From the NCBI RefSeq assembly GCF_000196795.1, contig NC_014259.1:2480001-2544000 (forward strand): 64,000 bases of DNA, in the 5' to 3' direction. The stretch comes from Acinetobacter oleivorans DR1 (GTDB lineage: Bacteria > Pseudomonadota > Gammaproteobacteria > Pseudomonadales > Moraxellaceae). The notes beneath the pieces are model-generated. The model saw nothing but the letters and a program-made list of their open reading frames with translations. It made no database searches and had not been told where the DNA came from. The first letter of the stretch is position 1. Every line of letters starts with the position of its first letter. A program made the translations under genes and the position numbers. Positions 42,699 through 50,166 of the stretch are shown in pieces.

Positions 42699-44837
42699 TT
42701 AAGCTGGTACCTTAGCGGCTATTTGTTCTCGTGACCAAACACGATGAGCCATAATCAGTTTTTTGAATTTTTCAGCAATAGGCTGGAATTTATCTTCAAC
42801 TAAAGTACCCTCATCGGCAACTAAACCTAGCGGTTCAAGCAAGTCAGATTTATTACCTAAAAACGCAATTGGTTTTAAATGCTTATAAGCTTCGAGTACA
42901 TAGTGGCGCGCTACGCCATCTTGCAGCACGGCATTTAAGTTATCGCCATCAGGAATAATCACCGCATCATAAGCAATTGAAGGTTCAGCCATCTGCATGC
43001 CATCAGCCACAATAATGTTGTCTTTATGGTCTTTTACTGGAGCCAAGCTCGGCGCTAGTAAATGAACAACCGCACCTTCTTTAATCGCCCAATTTTTAAT
43101 AGCTTCAAGTGTATCTGACTTCACAAGGTTATGAATAAGCACAGCAACTTTTCGGCCTTGAATATCTTCTGGTGGGAAAGCCAAGAAAGATAATTTAGCC
43201 GATTTTTCAACTGCGGTTTTCTTATAATCTAGAGTTAAATCAGGAACTTCAATTCCTAAATTAGCACCTACTTGTCGAGCTAAGTCGAGATCAATATTTG
43301 CCAAAATTTGTTGAACTTGGCGCTCACGGATGTGTTTTCTTTGTACTTTACTTAATTCAAAAGTATAGGCATCGACCACATGCTTTTGCTCATGAGGCGC
43401 AAGGCTCTTGTAGTAAAGGCGCGGTTGTGAAAAATGATCGGAGAAGGTTTCACTTCTTTGACGAAGTTTATGCCCGCTAATTTGTTCAGGATAGCTTTCA
43501 AAACCACCATTTGAAGCGGCGGGTGGCGTTTCTGCTGGCCAATCATTATCAATTGAGTTTGGTTGATAGGAAGCCTGCCCTTTGTGAATCGTATGTTGGT
43601 GGATACCATCACGTTGATTGTTATGGAATGGACACACTGGTTTATTGATCGGAATTTGATGGAAGTTTGGTCCACCTAAACGACTTAGCTGTGTATCGGT
43701 GTACGAAAATAGGCGTGCTTGTAAAAGTGGGTCATTTGTAAAATCAATGCCTGGTACGATGTGTCCCGGACAGAAAGCCACCTGCTCTGTTTCTGCAAAG
43801 AAATTATCTACATTTCTATTTAAAACAAATCGGCCGATTGGAGTCACTGGAACCAACTCTTCAGGAATAATTTTGGTTGGGTCTAATAAATCGAAGTCAA
43901 AGTTCATTTCATCTTCTTCTTCGACAATTTGTACGCCCAACTCCCATTCAGGATAAACCCCATTCTCAATCGCTTCATAAAGATCTCGACGGTGGAAATC
44001 TGGATCTTTACCTGCAAGCTTTTGAGCCTCATCCCACACTAAAGCACTTAAACCTTGTTTAGGGGTCCAGTGGAATTTCACAAAATGAGATTTACCTTGA
44101 GCATTAATAAGACGGAATGTATGAACCCCAAACCCTTGGATTGAGCGTAGATTACGTGGAATAGCACGGTCTGACATTGCCCAAATTACTGCATGAGCTG
44201 ACTCAGGTACTAAAGATACAAAATCCCAGAAAGTATCGTGTGCTGTGGCTCCTGTTGGCATTTCTGTATCTGGTTCAGGTTTTACGGCATGAACAAAGTC
44301 TGGAAACTTAATACCATCTTGTACAAAAAATACTGGTGCATTGTTGCCGACTAAATCGAAATTACCTTCTTGGGTATAAAATTTAATCGCAAAACCACGA
44401 ATATCACGAACGGTGTCAGCAGAGCCACGTGGTCCCTGCACTGTTGAGAAACGTACAAAAATTGGTGTTTGAATGCTTGGATCAGTTAAAAAACCGGCTT
44501 TTGTTAAGCGCTCATTTCCTTCATAAGCTTGAAAGTAACCGTGCGCACCTACACCGCGCGCATGCACAATACGTTCAGGAATACGCTCATGGTCAAAATG
44601 AGTAATCTTCTCTCTTAAAATAAAGTCTTCTAATAGCGTTGAACCACGAATGCCCGCTCTTAAGCTATTCTCATTATCCGCTATTTTAACACCTTGGTTT
44701 GTGGTTAATGCTTCATTGGTTGCATCATCTCTGACTGAGTCTAATTGTTCAGTTTTTTGGGTAGTATTGGCTTTATTTGCAGCGTCAGCACCAGCCATTT
44801 CACTTGTTTTATTTGTTGATTTAACATTATCAGTCAT
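42699..44837 (-). CDS. katE: Large-subunit catalase HPII (KatE)
   Basis: A 712-residue haem catalase that turns hydrogen peroxide into water and oxygen. The N-terminal 75 residues are polar and probably flexible. The core has the distal histidine in RIVHARGVGAHGYFQ, the asparagine region FVQDGIKFPDFVHAVKP and the proximal haem tyrosine in ARLFSYTDTQLSRLG. The C-terminal 150 residues (GRKVAVLIHNLVKSDTLEAI onward) form the flavodoxin-like domain of large catalases. I start at ATG 44837, eight bases after AGG, rather than two codons earlier. KatE is the main peroxide defence of stationary and dried Acinetobacter cells. Confidence 0.96.
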   Translation of the reverse strand: MTDNVKSTNKTSEMAGADAANKANTTQKTEQLDSVRDDATNEALTTNQGVKIADNENSLRAGIRGSTLLEDFILREKITHFDHERIPERIVHARGVGAHGYFQAYEGNERLTKAGFLTDPSIQTPIFVRFSTVQGPRGSADTVRDIRGFAIKFYTQEGNFDLVGNNAPVFFVQDGIKFPDFVHAVKPEPDTEMPTGATAHDTFWDFVSLVPESAHAVIWAMSDRAIPRNLRSIQGFGVHTFRLINAQGKSHFVKFHWTPKQGLSALVWDEAQKLAGKDPDFHRRDLYEAIENGVYPEWELGVQIVEEEDEMNFDFDLLDPTKIIPEELVPVTPIGRFVLNRNVDNFFAETEQVAFCPGHIVPGIDFTNDPLLQARLFSYTDTQLSRLGGPNFHQIPINKPVCPFHNNQRDGIHQHTIHKGQASYQPNSIDNDWPAETPPAASNGGFESYPEQISGHKLRQRSETFSDHFSQPRLYYKSLAPHEQKHVVDAYTFELSKVQRKHIRERQVQQILANIDLDLARQVGANLGIEVPDLTLDYKKTAVEKSAKLSFLAFPPEDIQGRKVAVLIHNLVKSDTLEAIKNWAIKEGAVVHLLAPSLAPVKDHKDNIIVADGMQMAEPSIAYDAVIIPDGDNLNAVLQDGVARHYVLEAYKHLKPIAFLGNKSDLLEPLGLVADEGTLVEDKFQPIAEKFKKLIMAHRVWSREQIAAKVPA

Positions 44838-44886
44838 GTTCATTACCTATGTTTTTAAAGTTAAACGTGGGGTGAATTAAAAAACT

Positions 44887-46305
44887 TCAAGAGTTAGTTT
44901 TGTTAAAGGAACTTAAATATGGAAAAAGGAGTTCGACGTATTTACGTGTGCTCCAAAGTCCAATGCTTTTATGATGTGAATCTGGGGCCAAAAACGGAGT
45001 CAGCTTGCATATTTTTATAGCAAGATCATGTGATTTCTGAACACGCTCTTGCAGTGCATCCAGTTCGCCATCGGAAATATAACTAAAGAGATAATCTTGA
45101 ATACGCTGGCTATTCTTTAATTCCCTGCTATAGGCCAAGAAGTTAGAAGAATGATCACTACCAGCAATCCAATCATGAATAATTTGACGTTCTACAGGGT
45201 TAAATACCCCAAACATTTTTCCATTTTCTTCATTAATCATTCGCCAGAACACACTCTGTTCAGGGTCGGTATTAAATTTAATCCACTTGTGATCAATGAG
45301 ATGTGTAACTAGCCCGTTAACGTCTTCTGGATTTGATAACCATTGGTTAATGGTTTTACATCCAAACTGTCTAGTTTCGTTATGAATGAGCTGACCCACG
45401 AGCGCTTTTCTTTTTAAAATTTTAAGGACTAAATCTTCAAGATTTAAATTTTTAATAATTTTTGAAGATGAAACACCATGGTTATTAAGCGCAAAACCGC
45501 GCTTCAATTTATTAAAGAAAAGTTCTTTATCTCTATATTTATCGTAAATATTTTCTATAACTTTAATTGCTTTATCTGCATGCCCGTTATCAATGTTATC
45601 GATAGTGATGTGCAAATTAAAATATTTAGAATCAATACCCAGTTCTGCAAGCTCATAATTACTGATGAGTAGATGCAGTGGCAGTTGCTCATAACCTAAA
45701 TTAAAGCCGACAATTTCAGGAATGAACTCAGGTGGAGCATAACCAAGCGCCAGCTGAATCACGGCATTATGATAATATTCATCTTCTAATAGCAGATCAA
45801 AACTATCGAGTCCCAGACTACGTAGCAAGTCATCATAGATACAGACATGGTTTGCTTTCGGCTCACCTAGTCCCAGCTCTTCCAAATAAGTAATAATGAG
45901 GTCATGAAAAACCGGATCATTCCAGTAGTGAACTGAACTATATAGCCATGCACCATCTACTTTTTTAGTTGGGGAAACCTTAATTAAAAATTCGAATGCC
46001 TGACCAACATTTTTAAAATATTCTCTCTCCCCCCCGTTTTGTCTACGGTTTAGGTAAGTCTGAAATAATTCACAATTTTGTTTATTATCGTTTTCACACC
46101 ATTCTTTAACCGTATTTATAGTTGCAGGAAAATCAATTTTCTTTTGATCTATTTTATCAATTTCTTTATTAAGAAAATCTCGTGCTTTCTTTTCTTTTTC
46201 AAAACTAGAAATATCAGGATCAAGGAAAAAAACAAATAATTCGTAATAGTTTTGTTGATTATCTTGTAATAAGTCTAATAATCTTTCTTTCACTACAACA
46301 GGCAT
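44887..46305 (-). CDS. Iron-containing redox enzyme family protein (haem-oxygenase-like diiron type)
   Basis: A 472-residue soluble protein that I place in the haem-oxygenase-like metal-enzyme family. The segment YFNLHITIDNIDNGHADKAI (residues about 233-252) holds the typical H-x-x-x-D-x-x-x-x-H metal ligands. Upstream, the LLEDEYYHNAVIQLALG helix could supply a glutamate. Members of this family carry out diiron oxidations of amino acids or lipids, but the substrate here is unknown. AGGAG precedes the ATG. It lies upstream of katE on the same strand, 49 bases before its ATG, so co-transcription is likely. Confidence 0.75.
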   Translation of the reverse strand: MPVVVKERLLDLLQDNQQNYYELFVFFLDPDISSFEKEKKARDFLNKEIDKIDQKKIDFPATINTVKEWCENDNKQNCELFQTYLNRRQNGGEREYFKNVGQAFEFLIKVSPTKKVDGAWLYSSVHYWNDPVFHDLIITYLEELGLGEPKANHVCIYDDLLRSLGLDSFDLLLEDEYYHNAVIQLALGYAPPEFIPEIVGFNLGYEQLPLHLLISNYELAELGIDSKYFNLHITIDNIDNGHADKAIKVIENIYDKYRDKELFFNKLKRGFALNNHGVSSSKIIKNLNLEDLVLKILKRKALVGQLIHNETRQFGCKTINQWLSNPEDVNGLVTHLIDHKWIKFNTDPEQSVFWRMINEENGKMFGVFNPVERQIIHDWIAGSDHSSNFLAYSRELKNSQRIQDYLFSYISDGELDALQERVQKSHDLAIKICKLTPFLAPDSHHKSIGLWSTRKYVELLFPYLSSFNKTNS

Positions 46306-46621
46306 TTCTATTCTCCTTTAGTGAGATATAAACCACCATACTTCAGCTAAACTATAATCCCAGCCTACCTTTGTTATATTACGTTATCAAGAAACAACCT
46401 ATAATTTTAAATTTATTATATTTCAAACAGATAAAAAACAACACAAAGTTACATTCTCAACTTTAGAATTATTTAAATATTTATTTTTATAAAAGATATA
46501 TAAATAATAAATTTTAATTACATTTAAGTTACCTTAAGAATTATAAAGTTTAAAAACTTAACAAAAATAAATTAAAAATAATCTTATAACTAAATTAAAA
46601 AAAGTTTTAGGGAGAAAACTA
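46306..46621. other. Divergent promoter region
   Basis: A 316-base AT-rich gap between the metal-enzyme/katE genes and the PncC-like gene. It contains AAGTTACATT at 46446-46455, the core of the UmuDAb operator, but with poor flanking symmetry. No small gene is visible. Confidence 0.5.
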
Positions 46622-47098
46622 ATGTTTAATTCATGTTGCAAATTACTCGCACAAGAAAAAATTAAAATTGCACTTTTTGAAAGTGCTTCGGCGGGCTATT
46701 TAGCTTATCGCTTCTCTTTAAGTCCCTATTCAGGTGATATTCTTATTGGAAGCTTAGTCAGCTATGACTTACGTGTCAAAGAAAATACACTTCATATCTC
46801 ACCTGAACTTATTGAAAAATATACACCTGAATCGATGCAAGTCACTGTGGAGATGATCAAAAAAGGCAAAGAACTCCTACATGCCGATCTTTATATTGCC
46901 TGCACAGGTCTCTTAAAAAAAGGAGGTTCTGAGACTAAAGAAAAACCTGTAGGCACCTTTTTTTATTCTATTTATTATAAAAATAATTTTTATAACTTTA
47001 GACGACTATTTAAAGGACCAGCATGCCTTAAAATTAGACAACTTATTTATTGCATTTCTAAAGATATAGAATACATAATATTAGATAATAAAAAATAA
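46622..47098 (+). CDS. CinA C-terminal domain protein (PncC-like)
   Basis: A 158-residue protein matching the nicotinamide-nucleotide amidohydrolase (PncC/CinA-C) domain. It has the start FESASAGYLAYRFSLSP (family ESxTxG-like, here ESASAG), GSLVSYDLRVKENTLHI and ADLYIACTGLLKKGGSETKEKP. PncC converts NMN to nicotinate mononucleotide. The usual threonine of the active-site ESxTxG is alanine here, so activity is uncertain. GGGAG precedes the ATG. It is more Ile/Lys/Asn-rich than core genes. Confidence 0.85.
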   Translation: MFNSCCKLLAQEKIKIALFESASAGYLAYRFSLSPYSGDILIGSLVSYDLRVKENTLHISPELIEKYTPESMQVTVEMIKKGKELLHADLYIACTGLLKKGGSETKEKPVGTFFYSIYYKNNFYNFRRLFKGPACLKIRQLIYCISKDIEYIILDNKK

Positions 47099-47324
47099 AT
47101 TCATTTTAATAAAAGATAACATATACACATTTAGAAATGACCATTGCATTTATTTAACACCATTTTGCTCAAATGTAATTTTATCTATCTTCATATTAAT
47201 TATGTTTACTGATAAAAGTTACATTTTATAGAAATCAAGGTTTTATTTAATTTTTAAATTTACAGTTAAATATAGGGTAACACCCGAAGGCTACACATTA
47301 AAAATTTTCATGTTTTAATAAACC

Positions 47325-47343
47325 TATCTGAAGCTCTCAGATA
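47325..47343 (+). promoter_or_regulatory. Small hairpin in the leader of the Gln-rich gene
   Basis: TATCTGA and TCAGATA form a perfect seven-base-pair hairpin with a five-base loop, 36 bases before the ATG. It could be an operator or mRNA-stabilising element. Confidence 0.35.
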
Positions 47344-47378
47344 AAACACACATCATAAATGATATGAGGTAATTAAAG

Positions 47379-47594
47379 ATGAGCACTACTAATAATCAAA
47401 GCAATCAACGCGATAATCAACAGCAACAACAACAGCAAAATGACAACCGCAACAATCAGCAACAGCCAAACGGCAACCAACAGCAAAAAGACCAACAGCA
47501 ACAACAGCAAAATGACAATCGCCGCCAACAACAAGGCTCGAATCAAAAAGATTCAGGCCAACAAAACTCAAATAACAATAATCAGCAACGCTAA
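47379..47594 (+). CDS. Gln/Asn-rich small disordered protein
   Basis: A 71-residue protein made almost wholly of Gln, Asn, Asp, Arg, Lys, Ser and Gly. The phrase QQQQQQNDNR occurs twice (residues about 15-24 and 39-48), suggesting an internal duplication. It has no hydrophobic core, so it should be disordered, like small hydrophilins. It has a good Shine-Dalgarno (GAGG) and its own terminator, which argues for a real gene. No function can be assigned; neighbours are stress genes. Confidence 0.7.
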   Translation: MSTTNNQSNQRDNQQQQQQQNDNRNNQQQPNGNQQQKDQQQQQQNDNRRQQQGSNQKDSGQQNSNNNNQQR

Positions 47595-47638
47595 TCCGAT
47601 GCTGACTTAAATGTCATTTGATGCGGTCATTCATTTTA

Positions 47639-47669
47639 TTTAGGAAGGTGCCCTCACCTTCCTAAATTT
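47639..47669 (+). terminator. Rho-independent terminator after Gln-rich gene
   Basis: TTTAGGAAGGTG and CACCTTCCTAAA form a perfect 12-base-pair stem with a CCCT loop. Confidence 0.8.
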
Positions 47670-47709
47670 ACCATAAGCATAAAATTAAATAATAGATGAG
47701 GAAAAACTG

Positions 47710-48027
47710 ATGACAGATCAAAATAGCGATCACGCACGACTGCCAGCCGGCGACCATAATTATTCTGACACTTATTGGCGCGAAAGTTACCTTACTCGTC
47801 CTTATTATCAAGAAGCTCAGCTTACTACTCCCGATCTCGATTATGACCGAGACTTTTCGACAGCCTATGAATTAGGTCATCGCGCACGTGCTGAATCGGA
47901 ACAAGGCACTCAGTTTGAAGATGTCGAAGGCGGTTTGGAACAAAAATGGGAAGAACTCAAAGCTGAATCTCGCTTAAAATGGGAACATGCTAAACAAGCA
48001 ATTAAAGATGCATGGAATGGAAGATAA
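47710..48027 (+). CDS. Small hydrophilic protein, stress-associated context
   Basis: A 105-residue acidic, Tyr-rich and strongly hydrophilic protein. The first 60 residues lack regular hydrophobic spacing (NYSDTYWRESYLTRPYYQEAQ). The last 35 form an amphipathic helix with regularly spaced tryptophans (GLEQKWEELKAESRLKWEHA, then KQAIKDAW), similar in style to CsbD/YjbJ-like stress proteins. GAGG precedes the ATG and a strong terminator follows. I cannot name a family with confidence. Confidence 0.75.
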   Translation: MTDQNSDHARLPAGDHNYSDTYWRESYLTRPYYQEAQLTTPDLDYDRDFSTAYELGHRARAESEQGTQFEDVEGGLEQKWEELKAESRLKWEHAKQAIKDAWNGR

Positions 48028-48063
48028 GTTGTTTTTATAACATTCTCTTTTGGTCCAAAAACT

Positions 48064-48105
48064 AAAAGCCTATTTCCGATTGGCCCTCGGAAATAGGCTT
48101 TTTTT
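48064..48105. terminator. Strong bidirectional rho-independent terminator
   Basis: AAAAGCCTATTTCCGA pairs perfectly with its complement across TTGGCCC, then a T run. Confidence 0.9.
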
Positions 48106-48117
48106 ATATGCCACGAT

Positions 48118-48546
48118 TTAACTTTCTTTTTTCTTAAAATATTCAATAATTTCTTCTCCATTATTGACTGGTTTTACTGGAGAAGAATGTGTTTCTTCAT
48201 AGGCGTAGTCAGGTAAAGCAACTTTAGTCTGAATTGGCGGTAATTTTTCCTGTCCACCTGTAGTAATTCTTTCAATAAAACCTGCAAGCCACAGAACAAA
48301 TTCTTGTGTATTTTTGCTCTTTGGAATAAGGCTTAAATCCAATTTAATTTTAGATTCCTGTAAGGGTTTAATTAGTAATTCAGCAAAATCAATATAATTG
48401 TATAAAAGCTTAAGTTTTGTCCCCTTAAGCTCATGTCTGAGTTCAATCATCAAATTGTTAAGATCCTCCATAGGCTCATCTGTAAAGCCTTTTTTTTCTT
48501 TAACATTTTGATAGATTTTCTCAGCTATTCTTAAGTACTGGGGCAT
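48118..48546 (-). CDS. Hypothetical protein
   Basis: A 142-residue soluble, Lys/Glu/Leu-rich protein, mainly helical by appearance for residues 1-100 (YLRIAEKIYQNVKEKKG; NLMIELRHELKGTKLKLLYN). A Pro-rich tail ends in EEIIEYFKKKES. There is no signal peptide. AAGG precedes the ATG and a shared terminator follows. I do not recognise the family. It lies between small stress-type genes. Confidence 0.7.
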   Translation of the reverse strand: MPQYLRIAEKIYQNVKEKKGFTDEPMEDLNNLMIELRHELKGTKLKLLYNYIDFAELLIKPLQESKIKLDLSLIPKSKNTQEFVLWLAGFIERITTGGQEKLPPIQTKVALPDYAYEETHSSPVKPVNNGEEIIEYFKKKES

Positions 48547-48771
48547 ATCCTTACCTTTATAAAACTGTTATCACTAAAATGAATTTTGGATGAATATAAG
48601 TAACTTGTTGTGTTTATTTTATTAATTTTTTGAAACTATAATTTACTAGAAAAACAATTCATTAACAACAAATTATTAAAAAGACAATACCAACTTAATT
48701 CATTGATTAATCTTATATTTTCATATAATTATCTTTTTTATTGTGTTACGTATTTTATAGAAAATAACGAT

Positions 48772-48801
48772 AAGAAAACCCACGTAAAAGTGAGTTTTCT
48801 T
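48772..48801 (-). terminator. Rho-independent terminator after small lipoprotein gene
   Basis: AAGAAAACCCAC and GTGAGTTTTCTT form a 12-base stem with one mismatch, just after the stop on the minus strand. Confidence 0.65.
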
Positions 48802-48812
48802 AGATGAAATAA

Positions 48813-48959
48813 TTATGAGTTTTTATCCATTTGTTGAGGAACGGTTGGATCATTAGAGCCATGTGTTCCATCATCATCTGTTGAATGTCGATCTTGGCAA
48901 GCGCTCATACCCATTGCGATTGCAAATACCATACTCACAGCACAAAAAATTCTTAACAT
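48813..48959 (-). CDS. Small lipoprotein, 48 residues
   Basis: A short gene that reads MLRIFCAVSMVFAIAMGMSAC and then a polar tail of 27 residues rich in Asp, His, Thr and Gln (QDRHSTDDDGTHGSNDPTV). The N-terminal hydrophobic segment ends in a lipobox (MSAC, C21), so it should be exported and lipid-anchored. AGGGTGAT lies just before the ATG and a hairpin terminator follows the stop. These signals support a real gene despite its small size. No function is known to me. Confidence 0.7.
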   Translation of the reverse strand: MLRIFCAVSMVFAIAMGMSACQDRHSTDDDGTHGSNDPTVPQQMDKNS

Positions 48960-49400
48960 TGAGATCACCCTGATTAATCTTAAGATGTAAGCTTATGAAT
49001 AACATTATCTTCTGTTGACCTACCGCAGTGGTTCTCTTAACTTTTGTAGATTATGCAAGCTTTTGTAAAAATCAAAATTAAATAAATGATCAAAAAATAT
49101 CATTCTTGCAATTGATATTTTAATTAAATTTTGGCATTAGCTAATTAATTCAGATTATCATATTGATGAAAGTAAAATTATTCATCCTTTCCGAGTTTGT
49201 GTCTTATTAAGTCAATGATTGCAAACAATATATAAATTAACAATTAATAAATATTTGATATATAAACATTAAAACTCAATTATTAAGATTAGGTATAATA
49301 ATTAATCAATCGCTTAAATTCCAAATAATGAGTTATTTTATTAATAAAAATTTAAAAATATTAATATTTGTTTATATAAACCAATCTTTTATTTTTGCAA
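48960..49400. other. AT-rich intergenic region
   Basis: About 440 bases with no supported gene. It contains promoter DNA of the small lipoprotein gene on the minus strand and leads into the promoter of the structured RNA. Confidence 0.5.
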
Positions 49401-49429
49401 TTGACCCGCTTTAATGCTCAGCTTATGAT
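49401..49429 (+). promoter_or_regulatory. Strong sigma70 promoter for the structured RNA
   Basis: TTGACC (49401-49406) and TATGAT (49424-49429) are separated by exactly 17 bases. Transcription should start near 49435, at the base of the first RNA helix. Confidence 0.8.
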
Positions 49430-49432
49430 GCT

Positions 49433-49590
49433 CCGGCTGACCTATTTTGTCAGTCGGTTTTAGCAGACCGTCTACCTAAGAGCACTAAAAACACGTTTTT
49501 TGGTGTGGAGCCCCTCGTGCCTTTGACGGAGGAACGGGAGTGGGACACCTTCGGGTGCGCTGGTTTCTTAGGTATCAGTCTGCTAACCCT
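49433..49590 (+). ncRNA. Unidentified structured RNA (about 155 nt)
   Basis: The region is GC-richer than its surroundings and folds well by hand. A 5' hairpin pairs 49433-49441 with 49449-49457. A long closing stem is made of TTAGCAGAC (49460-49468) with GTCTGCTAA (49578-49586) and ACCTAAGA (49474-49481) with TCTTAGGT (49566-49573). Inside are a hairpin CACTAAAAA/TTTTTGGTG (49483-49505), a C/G-rich arm with CCCCTC and GAGTGGG, and CACC-TTCG-GGTG (49546-49557), a UUCG tetraloop. I do not recognise a family; it lacks RNase P, tmRNA, SRP and 6S landmarks. It could be a free small RNA or the leader of the small open frame at 49657. No terminator follows at once. Confidence 0.7.
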
Positions 49591-49656
49591 CTTTCGTTTC
49601 ACCACCATAATTAATAGCAGTGATTGGGCGTAACTTCTTTTATCAAGGAGTCTCTA

Positions 49657-49806
49657 ATGACTATTATTTTATATCATTTTATTTTTCTTAAAATTTATTA
49701 TCTTATCGTTCAGCTTAAAACACTTTTAAAGAATTCCTACCATCTTTTCACCTATCCAAACTTTTATCTTTATACGGAAAAAATCTCAAGATTTAACGCC
49801 AATTAA
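49657..49806 (+). CDS. Possible 49-residue hydrophobic peptide
   Basis: A short frame with an excellent Shine-Dalgarno (AAGGAG, six bases before the ATG) 67 bases after the structured RNA. The peptide (MTIILYHFIFLKIYYLIVQL at the start) is hydrophobic at the N-terminus, then basic and aromatic. It could be a small membrane peptide, possibly toxin-like or a leader peptide. Composition is close to what AT-rich DNA gives by chance, so the Shine-Dalgarno is the main support. Confidence 0.4.
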   Translation: MTIILYHFIFLKIYYLIVQLKTLLKNSYHLFTYPNFYLYTEKISRFNAN

Positions 49807-49863
49807 AGATTAAAACATCTCTATACCAAATCGAACGATAACAACAACCAACTAAGAGCAATT

Positions 49864-50166
49864 ATGATGTTTTTTTTATATCGTATTGTTTTAATGAGCA
49901 TCCTATTAATAAGTTCTATAAGTTTATTAGGTTGCCGATCTATCAGTAAAAATGAATTTAACAGACATTGTGTTTGGGCAGGACGCGCACTTTCACAATG
50001 TAATTGTATTTATAACTCTTTAGAAGAACATTATTCGCCACAATTTGTAGAAAACTTACCTAAAGTAAGCTTACAAAATATTGATGCGGATATGCACTTT
50101 GTGGAAACGATGAATGAAACCATGCACCAATGTCAGTTAAGTGCTAGAAAAAACTTAATTAACTAA
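49864..50166 (+). CDS. Small lipoprotein, 100 residues
   Basis: A 100-residue protein with a hydrophobic N-terminal segment ending in a lipobox (SLLGC, C24), so a lipid-anchored envelope protein. The mature part contains several cysteines (HCVWAGRALSQCNCIYNSLEE and the C-terminal MHQCQLS) that could form disulfides in the periplasm. No family recognised. It overlaps the end of the convergent LysR gene by eight bases. Two ATGs occur in tandem at the start, with AAGAG upstream. Confidence 0.7.
   Translation: MMFFLYRIVLMSILLISSISLLGCRSISKNEFNRHCVWAGRALSQCNCIYNSLEEHYSPQFVENLPKVSLQNIDADMHFVETMNETMHQCQLSARKNLIN

Noticed and set aside
46622..47098. Full-length competence protein CinA
   Set aside because: Only the C-terminal amidohydrolase domain is present; there is no N-terminal molybdopterin-binding-like domain.
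49433..49590. RNase P RNA, 6S RNA, tmRNA or SRP RNA
   Set aside because: The conserved landmark sequences of those RNAs are missing, and the helix plan does not fit them.
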